Source: Arenicellales bacterium
Lineage (GTDB): Bacteria > Pseudomonadota > Gammaproteobacteria > Arenicellales > JAJDZL01
NCBI GenBank assembly: GCA_958295885.1
Contig: OY282380.1
Span: 2,728,001-2,792,000 of the forward strand
Reading direction: 5' to 3'
DNA length: 64,000 nucleotides
Shown: positions 1 through 8,132 of the stretch, piece by piece
Layout: every line of letters begins with the position of its first letter
Position numbering within the stretch: position 1 is the first letter of the stretch
Translations under genes and position numbers: made by a program
Notes under the pieces: model-generated
What the model was told of the DNA's origin: nothing
Seen by the model: the letters and a program-made list of their open reading frames with translations, nothing else
The model's database searches: none

Positions 1-1
1 C

Positions 2-198
2 GCCATTGGTCAGTTGCTCAAGATGATGTGCGGACGTCAGATTTCCGAAGCGACGCTTTTGAAATGGGTGCGGCGCCTGCATCAAACTCTGAGCGGCTGG
101 GAACGCGCAGCCATGGAACGGCTGCTGGAGATGCCGGTGCTGCACGCCGATGAAACCTCGATCCTTGTGAACCGTAAAAATCACTGGATCCACAGCTG
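2..198 (+). pseudogene. IS66-family transposase (TnpC) internal fragment
   Basis: The frame is open from the left window edge and reads as the central part of an IS66 transposase. It has the conserved tract HADETSILVNRKNHWIHS, where the first Asp belongs to the DDE catalytic set. After the codons for HSCS at about position 198 the similarity stops abruptly and the DNA becomes a piece of a Uma2-type gene. The rest of the transposase is absent, so this is a truncated relic whose 5' part lies outside the window. The family is recognised from the motif; the truncation is seen directly. Confidence 0.8.
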
Positions 199-290
199 CT
201 CCTTCGTCATCCATAGCCTGTTCTGTGACCGAGACCCAAATCTGTGCACTTTTTCATGTCGGCGACAGTGGACTTTGCGGATGACGTAGT
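199..290 (+). pseudogene. Uma2-family fragment fused to IS66 relic
   Basis: About 90 bp match the DNA of the Uma2 pseudogene further right (around 3199-3290) through shared blocks such as ctgtgcac and tcggcgac. They correspond to the stretch before the FHVGDGG region of that protein. The frame is out of register with the upstream IS66 frame, so the long reading frame crossing the junction is a chimera of two relics. It shows recombination or insertion at this point and encodes nothing functional. Confidence 0.6.
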
Positions 291-629
291 CAAAGCTTAT
301 TCATCCTTTGGTAAGTCGCGTAACAACGACTGAACTTATGCGAACGCTTTGCTAGACAAAGCTCCAGCTAACAGACAATATGGGCGCCTTCAATTCCTCA
401 GAATAGGTCGCTATACTCATCTAACATTCGCCTCCATCAATTCGCATTCCTCTTTCATTAAAGAGTCTCTACAAAATCGGGATGGTGCTAGGTCGGGCGA
501 TTGCATCATTCTTTTTGCCGCTCTAACATCTGGGTCAGCTCGATGATTCCGAATCCCATTGTTCATTGTAAATTTTCTGACTTTATGGTTGTTATAAATT
601 AAAATAGTAAGGATTATTTAGAAAAGTAG
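291..629. other. No gene recognised
   Basis: About 340 bp of low-GC sequence between the IS66/Uma2 scar and the promoter region of the AbrB-VapC pair. The short open frames here have no recognisable protein features. Confidence 0.5.
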
Positions 630-683
630 TTGTAAATAAGATAAATACAGCTATATAATAAATAACTATCTAATTTTATTTAT
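630..683 (+). promoter_or_regulatory. Candidate sigma70 promoter and operator of the AbrB-VapC pair
   Basis: TTGTAA at 630-635 and TATAAT at 654-659 are 18 bp apart and lie about 65 bp before the antitoxin start. Overlapping the -10 is a perfect 8-bp inverted repeat, ATAAATAA at 658-665 and TTATTTAT at 676-683. This placement suits autoregulation by the AbrB-type antitoxin, as is usual for such modules. The elements are seen; the function is inferred. Confidence 0.45.
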
Positions 684-723
684 TTGGAATAAAACTGAAA
701 AGTCTAAAATGTGAAAAACAGTA

Positions 724-957
724 ATGTATGAATCAAAAATTACTAAGAAGGGTCAGACCACGCTGCCTAAGCCAGTGCGTGAGATTCTTGGCGTACAGGG
801 TAGTGACAAGATTCGCTACATCGTAACGAAAGATGAGGTGCGAATTGTGCCCGTGCGCCCTATCGCTAGGTTGTTCGGTTCACTGCGGCATGACGGTCCG
901 CCTGTTACGGTGGAGCAAATGAACGAAGCTATAGCTGACGGGGCGACTGAAGGATGA
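724..957 (+). CDS. vapB: AbrB/SpoVT-family antitoxin (VapB type)
   Basis: A 77-aa DNA-binding antitoxin. The N-terminal half (residues about 4-45) is a swapped-hairpin AbrB domain with the typical KITKKGQTTLPKPVREIL stretch. The C-terminal tail, rich in acidic residues near the end, would wrap the toxin. It is intact and overlaps the downstream PIN toxin by the ATGA arrangement at 954-957, so the two are translationally coupled. The product probably neutralises VapC and represses its own promoter through the inverted repeat just upstream. The family assignment is from motif recognition. Confidence 0.85.
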   Translation: MYESKITKKGQTTLPKPVREILGVQGSDKIRYIVTKDEVRIVPVRPIARLFGSLRHDGPPVTVEQMNEAIADGATEG

Positions 958-1346
958 TCGCACTGGATACGAGTGTTCTTGTTCGTTATTTGGTTTGCGA
1001 TGATATAGAGCAGGCGGAAGCCGCTCGGAAGCTGTTGGAATCGTTAACCGCCCAACAGCCTGGCTACGTCTGTCGCGAAGTCGCTATCGAACTTGTCTGG
1101 GTGCTTGAACGAGCTTATGGCTTTTCCCGTGGTCGGATTGCAACGACACTGGAAAATCTCATCATTACCGAGGGTCTCGTAATTGAAGATGCAAAAGATG
1201 TAGCCCATGCAATATTTCCCTATCGTGAGGGTGGCGTTGGATTTTCCGATCTTATGATACTGGCGGCTGCTGAAAAGTCTGGAGCTCTTCCGTTGTACAC
1301 TTTCGACCGAAAATTGTCACAACTGGATGGCGTGTCGCTTCTTTAG
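954..1346 (+). CDS. vapC: PIN-domain ribonuclease toxin VapC
   Basis: A 130-aa PIN-domain protein, the normal length for VapC. The acidic residues expected to bind Mg/Mn are visible: D5 in ALDTSVLV, a glutamate in EVAIELVW and an aspartate in FSDLMILAAA, with a further FDRKL near the end. VapC toxins cleave specific RNAs, often initiator tRNA or rRNA, when the antitoxin is degraded. The gene starts inside the stop codon of the AbrB antitoxin, so the pair forms one operon. It appears intact, unlike the second vapC in this window. The RNA target cannot be told from sequence. Confidence 0.9.
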   Translation: MIALDTSVLVRYLVCDDIEQAEAARKLLESLTAQQPGYVCREVAIELVWVLERAYGFSRGRIATTLENLIITEGLVIEDAKDVAHAIFPYREGGVGFSDLMILAAAEKSGALPLYTFDRKLSQLDGVSLL

Positions 1347-1586
1347 GGAAGGCTATTCGTTGAAAACTGAAGCTGTGTATTTTCAGTGTTTTGGAACATT
1401 AACCATGCGTCCTTTCTAGAGATGCATTTAATTTATAGAAATAAAATTTCCTGCGAAATTGATTTGGAGCATATTTGCAGAGAAAATTCAGGTGAGGCTA
1501 GGATTCTCGATCTATGATCTGGAGCGTTAGCTCCGCAAAAGTTCGGATGCATTGCGACCGCCCCACCGTAACATGAGAAAAAAAAG

Positions 1587-2573
1587 ATGATATACAACAA
1601 TTTCGAAGAAGGTTTGGACTCAATAATGTTTCCTATCCGGGAGGCAAATGTATATGTTGATACCGGCACCGGAACTGGGAGATATAGACTCATTCCCAAT
1701 AAGAAAGCTATAATCAATAGCAATACCAATAAGGTGCTATCCGTAGTAAGCGAAAATTACCAAGTTCTTCACAATTACACCGCTCTTGAACTTGCACGAA
1801 AGTGTTGCGAAGTGGCATTTCCCAATACTACCCCTGCCAAATGGGAAGTTTTTAGTGTCGAAGCGCCGCTTACACATGCTCATTGCCGTATCGACATTCA
1901 GCATAATGGCGAAATTCCTGACTATGACTGGTCTTTTGGGCAAGACAAAAAGGATCGATTCAAGCCATTTATTCGAGTTTGTAACAGTTACAACAGAACT
2001 TTCGCATTCAGTATGCGGTTTGGGCTAATACGCGGGGCATGCAAGAATGGATTGATTGACTGGCACTCATCCATAACAATAAAAGTTGCTCACGATGTGA
2101 AAAAGATGGAACGGTCGATCGAAAAGAAGATCGACGAGGCTAAATTTAAAAAAGTCCTTGACGATTTTGGCACGTTGTTAAAGCCGTTGTTTGGAGTGCT
2201 GATTGACGAGGAAAAATTTCTACCGCTGATTCTTTCTATATTGCACATCAAAAAGCCAGAAGATATGTCTAAGGACCGGGAATCTAAATGGAATCAACTT
2301 GAGAAATATCTGACTTCGACCGCTAGTACATACATTCAGCAAATAGGAAGTACTGGATATGCACTGATGAACGCAGTTTCCGACGTTGCTACTCGCCCTA
2401 CCAATATCAGAAAAGGAAATTTTGTCCGAAGAGAGCGCGATGGACTACAACGTCTTGTCGGAATGTGGTTGGTAAATTTCAGCAAATTAGTGGAGCATCA
2501 AACTCTGCTTAACGAATACCTGGAAAAGCCATCACAAGAGACATTGCGACCAAAAAGTCTTGCTAGATTCTGA
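1587..2573 (+). CDS. DUF932 family (phage/plasmid-like) protein
   Basis: A 328-aa protein. Residues about 30-230 match the pattern of the DUF932 family: a KAIIN...VLSVVSENYQVLHNYTALEL segment, then a VRVCNSYN-like strand followed by a basic helical part. DUF932 proteins are common on phages, plasmids and integrated elements. Their role is not established; a link to DNA processing or recombination is sometimes proposed. The gene stands alone, with no promoter or partner recognised. An alternative start lies at 1626 (MFPIRE), where the family similarity begins. Low GC compared with the metabolic genes supports transfer. Confidence 0.7.
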   Translation: MIYNNFEEGLDSIMFPIREANVYVDTGTGTGRYRLIPNKKAIINSNTNKVLSVVSENYQVLHNYTALELARKCCEVAFPNTTPAKWEVFSVEAPLTHAHCRIDIQHNGEIPDYDWSFGQDKKDRFKPFIRVCNSYNRTFAFSMRFGLIRGACKNGLIDWHSSITIKVAHDVKKMERSIEKKIDEAKFKKVLDDFGTLLKPLFGVLIDEEKFLPLILSILHIKKPEDMSKDRESKWNQLEKYLTSTASTYIQQIGSTGYALMNAVSDVATRPTNIRKGNFVRRERDGLQRLVGMWLVNFSKLVEHQTLLNEYLEKPSQETLRPKSLARF

Positions 2574-3069
2574 TATCTAGGCTATATGGATGGAAGTAAA
2601 TCTGCCGAATGTCAGTAACGCGTGCATTCGGGTTGGTCGGTTTTTTCAAAACTTGGGTCTATATCCTCGTTTTCACCGAGAGAGATGCATGATTTCCAAC
2701 ACATGTTAACAGGCGGCAACACTGAGCCGATCTCAAAAATTTGCAGAAAACCGTCAGGGCATTTAAGTGGCGTTGAAATTCTTCAGTGCCAAGGTTCGAA
2801 TTGATTCTTTCCGAACCCCACGGAAACCTAACGGATTGTCGCAATAGATCCTGACGTTTAAGAAGATGTGTGTCTCTCCGTATTCGATTCCAAGCCTACC
2901 TACGGAACAGCTTTGCACAGCAGTCAATGTTCCTATATTGGACTTGCGCACTTGAACCTGCTGAATATGAAACCAGAGACAAGGTGACGATGAACGACGG
3001 TACTGTTTGATTCGCCAAGCACCAATGCATTAGAATTGAACTGGAACAGCATTTTAACTACAAGACTCG
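2574..3069. other. No gene recognised
   Basis: About 500 bp between the DUF932 gene and the Uma2 pseudogene. Short open frames on both strands lack recognisable features. A GGTTCGAAT string near 2802 resembles a tRNA T-loop but has no surrounding cloverleaf. Confidence 0.5.
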
Positions 3070-3715
3070 ATGATGACATCGCATTCGACTAAAGCTGAGA
3101 CAGTTTCACGTTGGGCGGCCTATCAGGATGTGCTGGATGCGCCGCCGCACAAGGTTGCAGAAATTGTCGAAGGTACGCTCTATACTCACCCCAGACCAGC
3201 CCTTCATCATGCCATCGCCAGTTCTGTGCTCGGGACGCGTATCTGTGCACCATTTCACGTCGGCGACGGTGGGTCTGGCGGGTGGTGGATTATTGACGAA
3301 CCAGAACTCCATCTGGGCGAAGATATTTTGGTGCCTGACATCGCAGGATAGCGACGTGAGCGAATGCCTGTGTTTCCAACCGGAGTCTACTGCACGTTGG
3401 TTCCAGATTGGGTGTGCGAGGTACTTTCCCCTTTGACCCGAAAGCTTGATCTTGGCGGCAAGCGAGCGGTGTACGCCCGCGAGTGTCAGCTATCTATGGT
3501 TAGTAGACCCAGATGTTCAATCGCTGGGGGCATTTCAGTTGCGCGGCACTCAGTGGGTGGTGATTGACACGCTGTTTGATCATGCGCCAGTTTCGCTGCC
3601 GCCATTTGAGGCGATCAGCTTCAATCTCGGTGATTTGTGGTCGCCGCATGCTGTTCACAGAGACGCGTCGACAGAAGAACACCCAGGCAAACCGACAGCT
3701 GGACCTGAGCTCTAG
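3070..3715 (+). pseudogene. Uma2-family (PD-(D/E)XK-like) protein, nonsense and frameshift mutated
   Basis: The frame starts at 3070 and carries the Uma2 N-terminal pattern (HKVAEIVEGTLYTHPRPA, then GWWIIDEPELHLGEDILVPDIAG). The stop TAG at 3349-3351 falls where the family has Trp (PDIAGWRRERMP), and the same frame continues as RRERMPVFPTG, so TGG has become TAG. A second lesion, a one-base shift near 3480, moves the reading into the frame giving VSYLWLVDPDVQSLG, again a typical Uma2 segment. Uma2 proteins have an endonuclease-like fold but no settled function. Two further fragments of the family lie at about 199 and 14287. Confidence 0.85.
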
Positions 3716-4004
3716 CAGGTTGGAACATTAAAATAAATTTCAGTGACTTGAATCTCGCTTTTTTGTTATTGCGAATTCAAGGATTCCGGAATCGAATTCT
3801 CACTGGTGAGTGAGAGTTTCATTGAGCGATGATCGACAGACTCGAAGTCCCAGCGCTGGCAGCTGCAATAGCATTAGTGATTTTAAGTTCAATGTGGTTC
3901 GAAACTGCAGCACCAAAATAGTTCGAATTCTCTCCTTCCGTGCTCACAAATTCGCATTGAAGCTACCTATTTTTTATTTGAAATCGTAGATCAATTCACG
4001 ATTT

Positions 4005-4075
4005 ATTACGCAGAATAATTCGGAGCTTCCGTTGCTGGGACATGGAGCGGCTCGCTAACTGTTTTCGGGCGCTGT
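4005..4075 (+). pseudogene. higB relic (N-terminal codons and promoter region)
   Basis: The plus strand reads IIRSFRCWDMERLANCFRAL followed by a stop, closely matching the start of the intact HigB at 16452 (MIWSFRCKDTERLANRYRV). The upstream DNA (about 3940-4010) also resembles the HigB upstream region, including TTTGAAATCG, and has an inverted repeat AAATCGT/ACGATTT that may be the old operator. The initiator ATG has become ATA. Only about 20 codons remain, and the IS110 relic follows on the opposite strand. Confidence 0.6.
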
Positions 4076-4094
4076 AAATTTCAATTGAAAATTG

Positions 4095-4485
4095 ACCTAT
4101 GCCATTAAGAAGGGAAGATTTTAGTTGGAGCTGAATTTCAGTTCGTGCGACAAATAACGATTTGCTGGCGGATGATCGGGAGCACCGATATCTGACCGCA
4201 TCATTGTGATCGATTATCGCTACTTTGAACATACGGTTTTTCTTTATGCGCCGGAGTCAACAACGCGCAGTAACCCAGTGCCTGCAACTGTCGATCCCAA
4301 TAATGGGAACTGGAACAGGCTTCCATGGCCACCCGGTCGACTCGCATCTTCGCTAACATCGACAGCAAGTTACGTCGGTTCCACTTCCCTCGTTCCACGA
4401 TGTGGCTGTTGCGATTTATGATCACATAGTGAAGTACATTCCTGGCTAAATCCAATCCTAGTGTTGTATAGTTCTTAGAGTTCAT
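4095..4485 (-). pseudogene. IS110/IS1111-type transposase relic
   Basis: Reading from 4485 leftwards, the protein begins LGLDLARNVLHYVI and continues with VAMEACSSSHYWDRQLQALG, the N-terminal RuvC-like (DEDD) half of an IS1111-group transposase. The frame breaks after KEKPYVQSSDN near 4205. A second reading frame (RTEIQLQLKSSL) continues the similarity for a few dozen codons. The catalytic C-terminal half is missing. It differs from the intact IS110-family copy at 26 kb. Confidence 0.7.
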
Positions 4486-4835
4486 GCTTCCTCTCTTCCC
4501 GTTTCGGTTTTTGGTTCATAAATCTTCATTTTTTAATTTGAAAGCTGGAGGCGAGGACTCCATATCATCACTTACCAATCAGTAAATTCTTAGATTCAGT
4601 TGCCCGATAGAAGAAAGGCAATTTCATTTCAGATGCTTCCTGCAACTGTGGATGTCAACAAATGCATCGAATGTGAACATGGACCTTCCATTGATATCAC
4701 CAGTGAGTCTAACAGCCGATAGCTTGTAGTTTTAAAGAAAAGAAACACACCGGACGTTGTCAATGGCGTTTAGTATGCCCGAGCCATGATAGAAATGACA
4801 CAAATGCAAACGGCAAAGACGCCCTGCGAGAAAAA
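4486..4835. other. No gene recognised
   Basis: 350 bp between the start of the IS110-type relic and the exporter gene. It presumably holds the old left end of the relic and the exporter promoter, but neither is clear. Confidence 0.4.
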
Positions 4836-6056
4836 ATGAAGCGAGCGGACAATCAACCTGCCCTTCGAACTGGAGAATTCGTTTCCCTCATCGCCCTCCT
4901 GATGTCACTCGTCGCGCTCGCCACAGACGCAATGCTGCCGGCGCTGCCCGCGATCGGCCAAGACCTCGGAGCACCGCACCGCAACGATGTACAGTTCGTC
5001 ATCACGGCTCTTTTTTTGGGCCTCGGCCTCGGTCAGATCGCTTTCGGTCCTCTTTCTGACCGAATCGGACGCAAGCCTGCGATATATGCCGGTCTTGTCT
5101 TGTTCATGGCAGGATGTGTCATGAGCGTCTTTGCACCAACGTTCGAAGTGATGATCGCAGGCCGTGTACTGCAGGGCGTTGGCGCCGCGGGACCGCGCAT
5201 CGTAACCGTAGCGCTGTTGCGCGATCAGTACGAAGGACGCCGAATGGCCCGTCTCATGTCGTTCGCGATGGCCATATTCATCCTCGTTCCAACTGTTGCC
5301 CCGGCCCTCGGACAGGGAATCCAATGGCTGGCTGGCTGGCGCGCGATTTTCACCACCTTTTTCGCGATTGCTGCGATCTTGCTCGCATGGTTTGCACTTC
5401 GCCATCCGGAAACTCTGCCAGTCACCCATCGGCGATCTCTCTCCCCGAGGGTCATAGGCGGAGCTGTCTTGAAAGTCCTGAGGATTCGTGTCACGCTCGG
5501 ATACACCGTCGCCACCGGATGCGTTTTTGCGCCGTTCATCGCTTACATTAGCTCTGCCCAGCAAATCTTTCAGGAGGCCTACAGCACCGGCGCACTGTTC
5601 CCGGTTTATTTCGGAGCGCTGGCGCTGGCCGTTGGAGGAGCCTCGCTCATGAACAGCCGCCTCGTGATAAAACATGGGATGCGCCGACTCAGCAGAGTGG
5701 CGGTGGTTTCCTTTACACTGGTTTCGGCCGTTGCGTGGGTGCTGGTCTTCGCCTTTAATGGCCTTCCTCCTTTGTGGCTGTTTGTGGCCTACCTGTTCGT
5801 TGTGTTTCTCTGCGTCGGACTCGTTTTCGGCAATCTCAATTCGCTCGCAATGGAGCCTCTCGGTAACATCGCAGGAGTGGGAGCGTCAGTGGTCGCGTCG
5901 CTCTCTACCTTCATCTCGGTACCGCTTGGAGCGTTCGTGGGGCAGCGCTTCGATGGAACTGTGACTGCCCAGATTGCCGCTTTCGCAGTCTTCGGAGCAG
6001 CGGCCTTCATTGCAATGAGATGGGCCGAAGGAGATGGAGGTAGACAAAGCGCCTGA
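4836..6056 (+). CDS. Bcr/CflA-family MFS drug exporter
   Basis: A 406-aa inner-membrane protein with about 12 hydrophobic segments, the size of drug:proton antiporters of the Bcr/CflA (DHA1) group. Segment 1 has TDAMLPALPAIGQDL, with the Asp at residue 31 that marks this group. Motif A, GPLSDRIGRK, is at residues 71-80, and the segment-5 antiporter motif region (LVPTVAPALGQ) is present. It would export small drugs such as bicyclomycin or sulfonamides, or endogenous metabolites; the substrate cannot be told. It is a single intact gene with no regulator beside it and higher GC than the flanking relics. Confidence 0.88.
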   Translation: MKRADNQPALRTGEFVSLIALLMSLVALATDAMLPALPAIGQDLGAPHRNDVQFVITALFLGLGLGQIAFGPLSDRIGRKPAIYAGLVLFMAGCVMSVFAPTFEVMIAGRVLQGVGAAGPRIVTVALLRDQYEGRRMARLMSFAMAIFILVPTVAPALGQGIQWLAGWRAIFTTFFAIAAILLAWFALRHPETLPVTHRRSLSPRVIGGAVLKVLRIRVTLGYTVATGCVFAPFIAYISSAQQIFQEAYSTGALFPVYFGALALAVGGASLMNSRLVIKHGMRRLSRVAVVSFTLVSAVAWVLVFAFNGLPPLWLFVAYLFVVFLCVGLVFGNLNSLAMEPLGNIAGVGASVVASLSTFISVPLGAFVGQRFDGTVTAQIAAFAVFGAAAFIAMRWAEGDGGRQSA

Positions 6057-6312
6057 GGTCATATTCTCCCATAGTGATCGTCCATCGTTCGCTCGGGATC
6101 TCTCGTTTTTCCTCTGCTCCCAAACGTACATCACCAGAAGTGCGCTGATGTCCAAACGGTCGTGGTGCGGTGTAGTCGGCTCTGTGCACGTGGCAGCAAA
6201 TCGGCATGCTTGTCATTGCCAGTTTAAATTCTCCAATTCTGCCGATTGAATTTCCGCACCTAAGGATTGTCGGTGGTCGACCGGATGTGCATTATTCAAG
6301 GCAGATAATTTA
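6057..6312. other. No gene recognised
   Basis: Space between the exporter stop and the candidate left end of the IS1595-family element. No terminator or gene seen. Confidence 0.4.
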
Positions 6313-6332
6313 GGGAATTATATATTTTACTA
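6313..6332 (+). repeat. Candidate left terminal repeat of the IS1595-family element
   Basis: A 20-bp sequence beginning GGGAATTATATA matches 18 of 20 positions with 7684-7703 in the same orientation. It lies about 60 bp before the transposase start. The second copy fits as the inward-reading end of the oppositely oriented relic at 7.7-8.0 kb, so both may be terminal repeats of the same IS group. Confidence 0.5.
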
Positions 6333-6394
6333 AACCAATAGAATTTAGTCTCATATAAGCGAAAAAGTTAGAAAATTATTCCAAAGGCAACCCA

Positions 6395-7364
6395 ATGAAA
6401 GCGAACAAAAAATCACTTGGAAAATCATTCCGAAATGGAATCACTCTCATTGAACTGTTTGATATGTTTCCCGATGAAGATTCCGCCAGGAAATGGTTTG
6501 AGTCGATTATTTGGAGAGATGGCGTACCGCAATGCCATCGCTGCGGTGGAATAAATACTTATGAAGTAAAGAACTTGAAACCTTTGCCTCATCGGTGCAG
6601 GGACTGTCGCAAACATTTTTCGGTTAGGCGCGGAACGATTCTTGAAGGGTCGCATATTCCTTTAAGGAAATGGGCAATTGGAATTTACTTGGTCGCAACA
6701 AATCTCAAAGGCGTTTCCAGTATGAAACTGCATCGAGATTTAGGCATTACGCAGAAATCAGCATGGTTCATGCTGCATAGAATTCGTAAGGCAATGGGTA
6801 GCGGCAATGATTTGTTACGCGGTGTTGTAGAAGTGGATGAAACTTACGTGGGTGGACTTGAAAAGAACAAACACAGATCCAAAAAAACTCAATCAAGGTC
6901 GCGGTACGGTCGGTAAAACTGCTGTAATTGGAGTGAAAGAACGAGAATCAAAAAAAGTTAAAGCGAAGGTGATTGAAAACACCAAAAGAAATACTTTGCA
7001 TGGCTTCATTGAAGGCACTGTCGAAGAAGGTTCAACAGTCAATACGGATGATTTCAAAAGTTACGAAAAGCTTGAAGGCTATGAACATCGGACTGTACAA
7101 CATAGCGTAGGTGAATATGTTGAAGGTCAAATTCACATCAATGGTATGGAATCGTTTTGGTCAATGCTCAAAAGAGCACACAAAGGCATTTACCACAAAA
7201 TGAGTAAAAAGCACTTGAATCGTTATGTAGTCGAATTTGCCGAAAGGCATAACATTCGAGAACGAGATACGATTGAACAGATGCAAAAAGTTGTTGCTGG
7301 CATGGTCGGAAAACGATTGAAATACAAAGAGCTGGTTTCTGGTGTAGATGGGAGATTGTTTTAA
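6395..7364 (+). pseudogene. IS1595-family transposase, frameshifted in an A7 run
   Basis: Frame 1 (6395-6916) begins with a zinc-ribbon (CHRCGG...CRDCRKHF) and helical region and enters the DDE-type ISXO2-like domain at VEVDETYVGG. Frame 2 (from about 6887 to 7364) continues with GKTAVIGVKER, NTDDFKSYEKL and HINGMESFWSMLKRAHKGIYH, the remaining catalytic part. The frames meet at the seven-A run in tccaaaaaaactc. Six As would restore an unbroken protein of about 320 aa. It is either a one-base insertion that killed the gene, a sequencing error, or a slippage site. The closest family is IS1595 by motif. Confidence 0.88.
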
Positions 7365-7366
7365 TT

Positions 7367-7624
7367 GTGGCAGAGGATAGTGAATCAGAGGTATCAAACA
7401 TGGCTGGACGGATATTAACAGAAGCAGAAGCAGAAGAAAGAATGCTGGAGCTAGAATTACAGGAAGCCCGTGATTTAGAGGCGCTAACAGATGCGGATTG
7501 GGATGAAGAAATGGCAGATGTTGAAGCTTATGATGCGGCTGTCAGATACATAAACAGACGCCCAGAAGAAATGTTATACGGGGATGATTTCTTGGATGCA
7601 CTTAAACAAGCGTTAAAGATATGA
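7367..7624 (+). CDS. Small acidic hypothetical protein beside IS1595 transposase
   Basis: The reading frame begins with GTG three bases after the transposase stop, or with ATG at 7400 (MAGRILTEAEAEERML), giving 74-85 aa. The product is acidic and predicted helical, with repeated Glu/Ala (EAEAEE, ELELQEARDLEAL). I do not recognise a family. Its tight position suggests co-transcription with the transposase as a passenger gene, or part of the resident gene disrupted by the element. An RHH- or antitoxin-like role is possible but unsupported. Confidence 0.5.
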   Translation: MAEDSESEVSNMAGRILTEAEAEERMLELELQEARDLEALTDADWDEEMADVEAYDAAVRYINRRPEEMLYGDDFLDALKQALKI

Positions 7625-7683
7625 TTTATCTTTATGAGAATTCTGAATGGGAAATTGCTGGTACTGAATAGGTCGTAAAATTT

Positions 7684-7703
7684 GGGAATTATATACTTAA
7701 CTA
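7684..7703 (+). repeat. Candidate terminal repeat of the minus-strand IS1595 relic
   Basis: A 20-bp repeat of 6313-6332 (18 of 20 identical). Read inward it leads into the 3' side of the IS1595 relic on the minus strand, where a right-end terminal repeat should be. Confidence 0.5.
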
Positions 7704-7717
7704 TGCAAGGATTAAAT

Positions 7718-7736
7718 GAGAATGATAATCATTTTC
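7718..7736. promoter_or_regulatory. Fur-box-like 19-bp palindrome
   Basis: GAGAATGATAATCATTTTC matches the classical Fur box GATAATGATAATCATTATC at 17 of 19 positions and is nearly self-complementary. It lies just inside the candidate terminal repeat of the minus-strand IS1595 relic and next to the stop codon of a 42-codon frame. No iron gene is near. It may be a real iron-responsive operator carried by debris, or a chance palindrome in AT-rich DNA. Confidence 0.4.
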
Positions 7737-7739
7737 AAT

Positions 7740-7868
7740 CTATTTGCCATATTTCTTTTTAAGTTTTTTGTTGGTGATTGGCTTTGTATTGAATAAAGCC
7801 TTTGCCATCAAATTCGCTTTTAGGTGAACTTCTTCAGGGATTTTTTCGGCGGGTAATTCTTTTTTCAT
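7740..7868 (-). CDS. 42-codon ORF coupled to IS1595 transposase relic
   Basis: Reads MKKELPAEKIPEEVHLKANL and ends in a lysine-rich tail. Its ATG overlaps the stop of the preceding transposase-relic frame as ATGA (7865-7868), the pattern of a translationally coupled passenger. The small basic product has no recognised family. It may survive from the original IS1595-type element, but whether it is expressed is unknown. Confidence 0.35.
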   Translation of the reverse strand: MKKELPAEKIPEEVHLKANLMAKALFNTKPITNKKLKKKYGK

Positions 7869-8045
7869 AGTTTCAATTTCTTTTTGATTCTATCTTTCTG
7901 TTTTTCAACCGACTGCGGATTGGTTTTACTTTCAATAAAATTCATTCTGCCGTCTTCACCAGACACTAAATCCTTATACATAATCCGCCGTCCAATCATG
8001 CCAGCAACGACAATTTCCATTTGATTGATAGTATCTTCCTCGTAT
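7865..8045 (-). pseudogene. IS1595-family transposase C-terminal relic
   Basis: The minus strand reads DTINQMEIVVAGMIGRRI then YKDLVSGEDGRM, matching the end of the frameshifted transposase (DTIEQMQKVVAGMVGKR, YKELVSGVDGRLF). Only about the last 35 family codons remain, with an extension ending KKKLKL. The upstream part of the long frame (to 8119) is unrelated sequence. So there were two IS1595 elements in opposite orientation, and most of one has been deleted. Confidence 0.75.
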
Positions 8046-8132
8046 GAATTCACGCTGCAATTCATTGATGTCATAATGAGGACCGAGGAGAAAAATAGAT
8101 GACCAGAATTACGATTCATGAATTGGAATATT

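Noticed and set aside
2795..2815. tRNA-like GGTTCGAATT string
   Set aside because: No acceptor, D or anticodon stems can be built around it.
4905..5675. 256-aa open frame on the minus strand
   Set aside because: It is antisense to the MFS exporter, has low-complexity charged composition and no family features.
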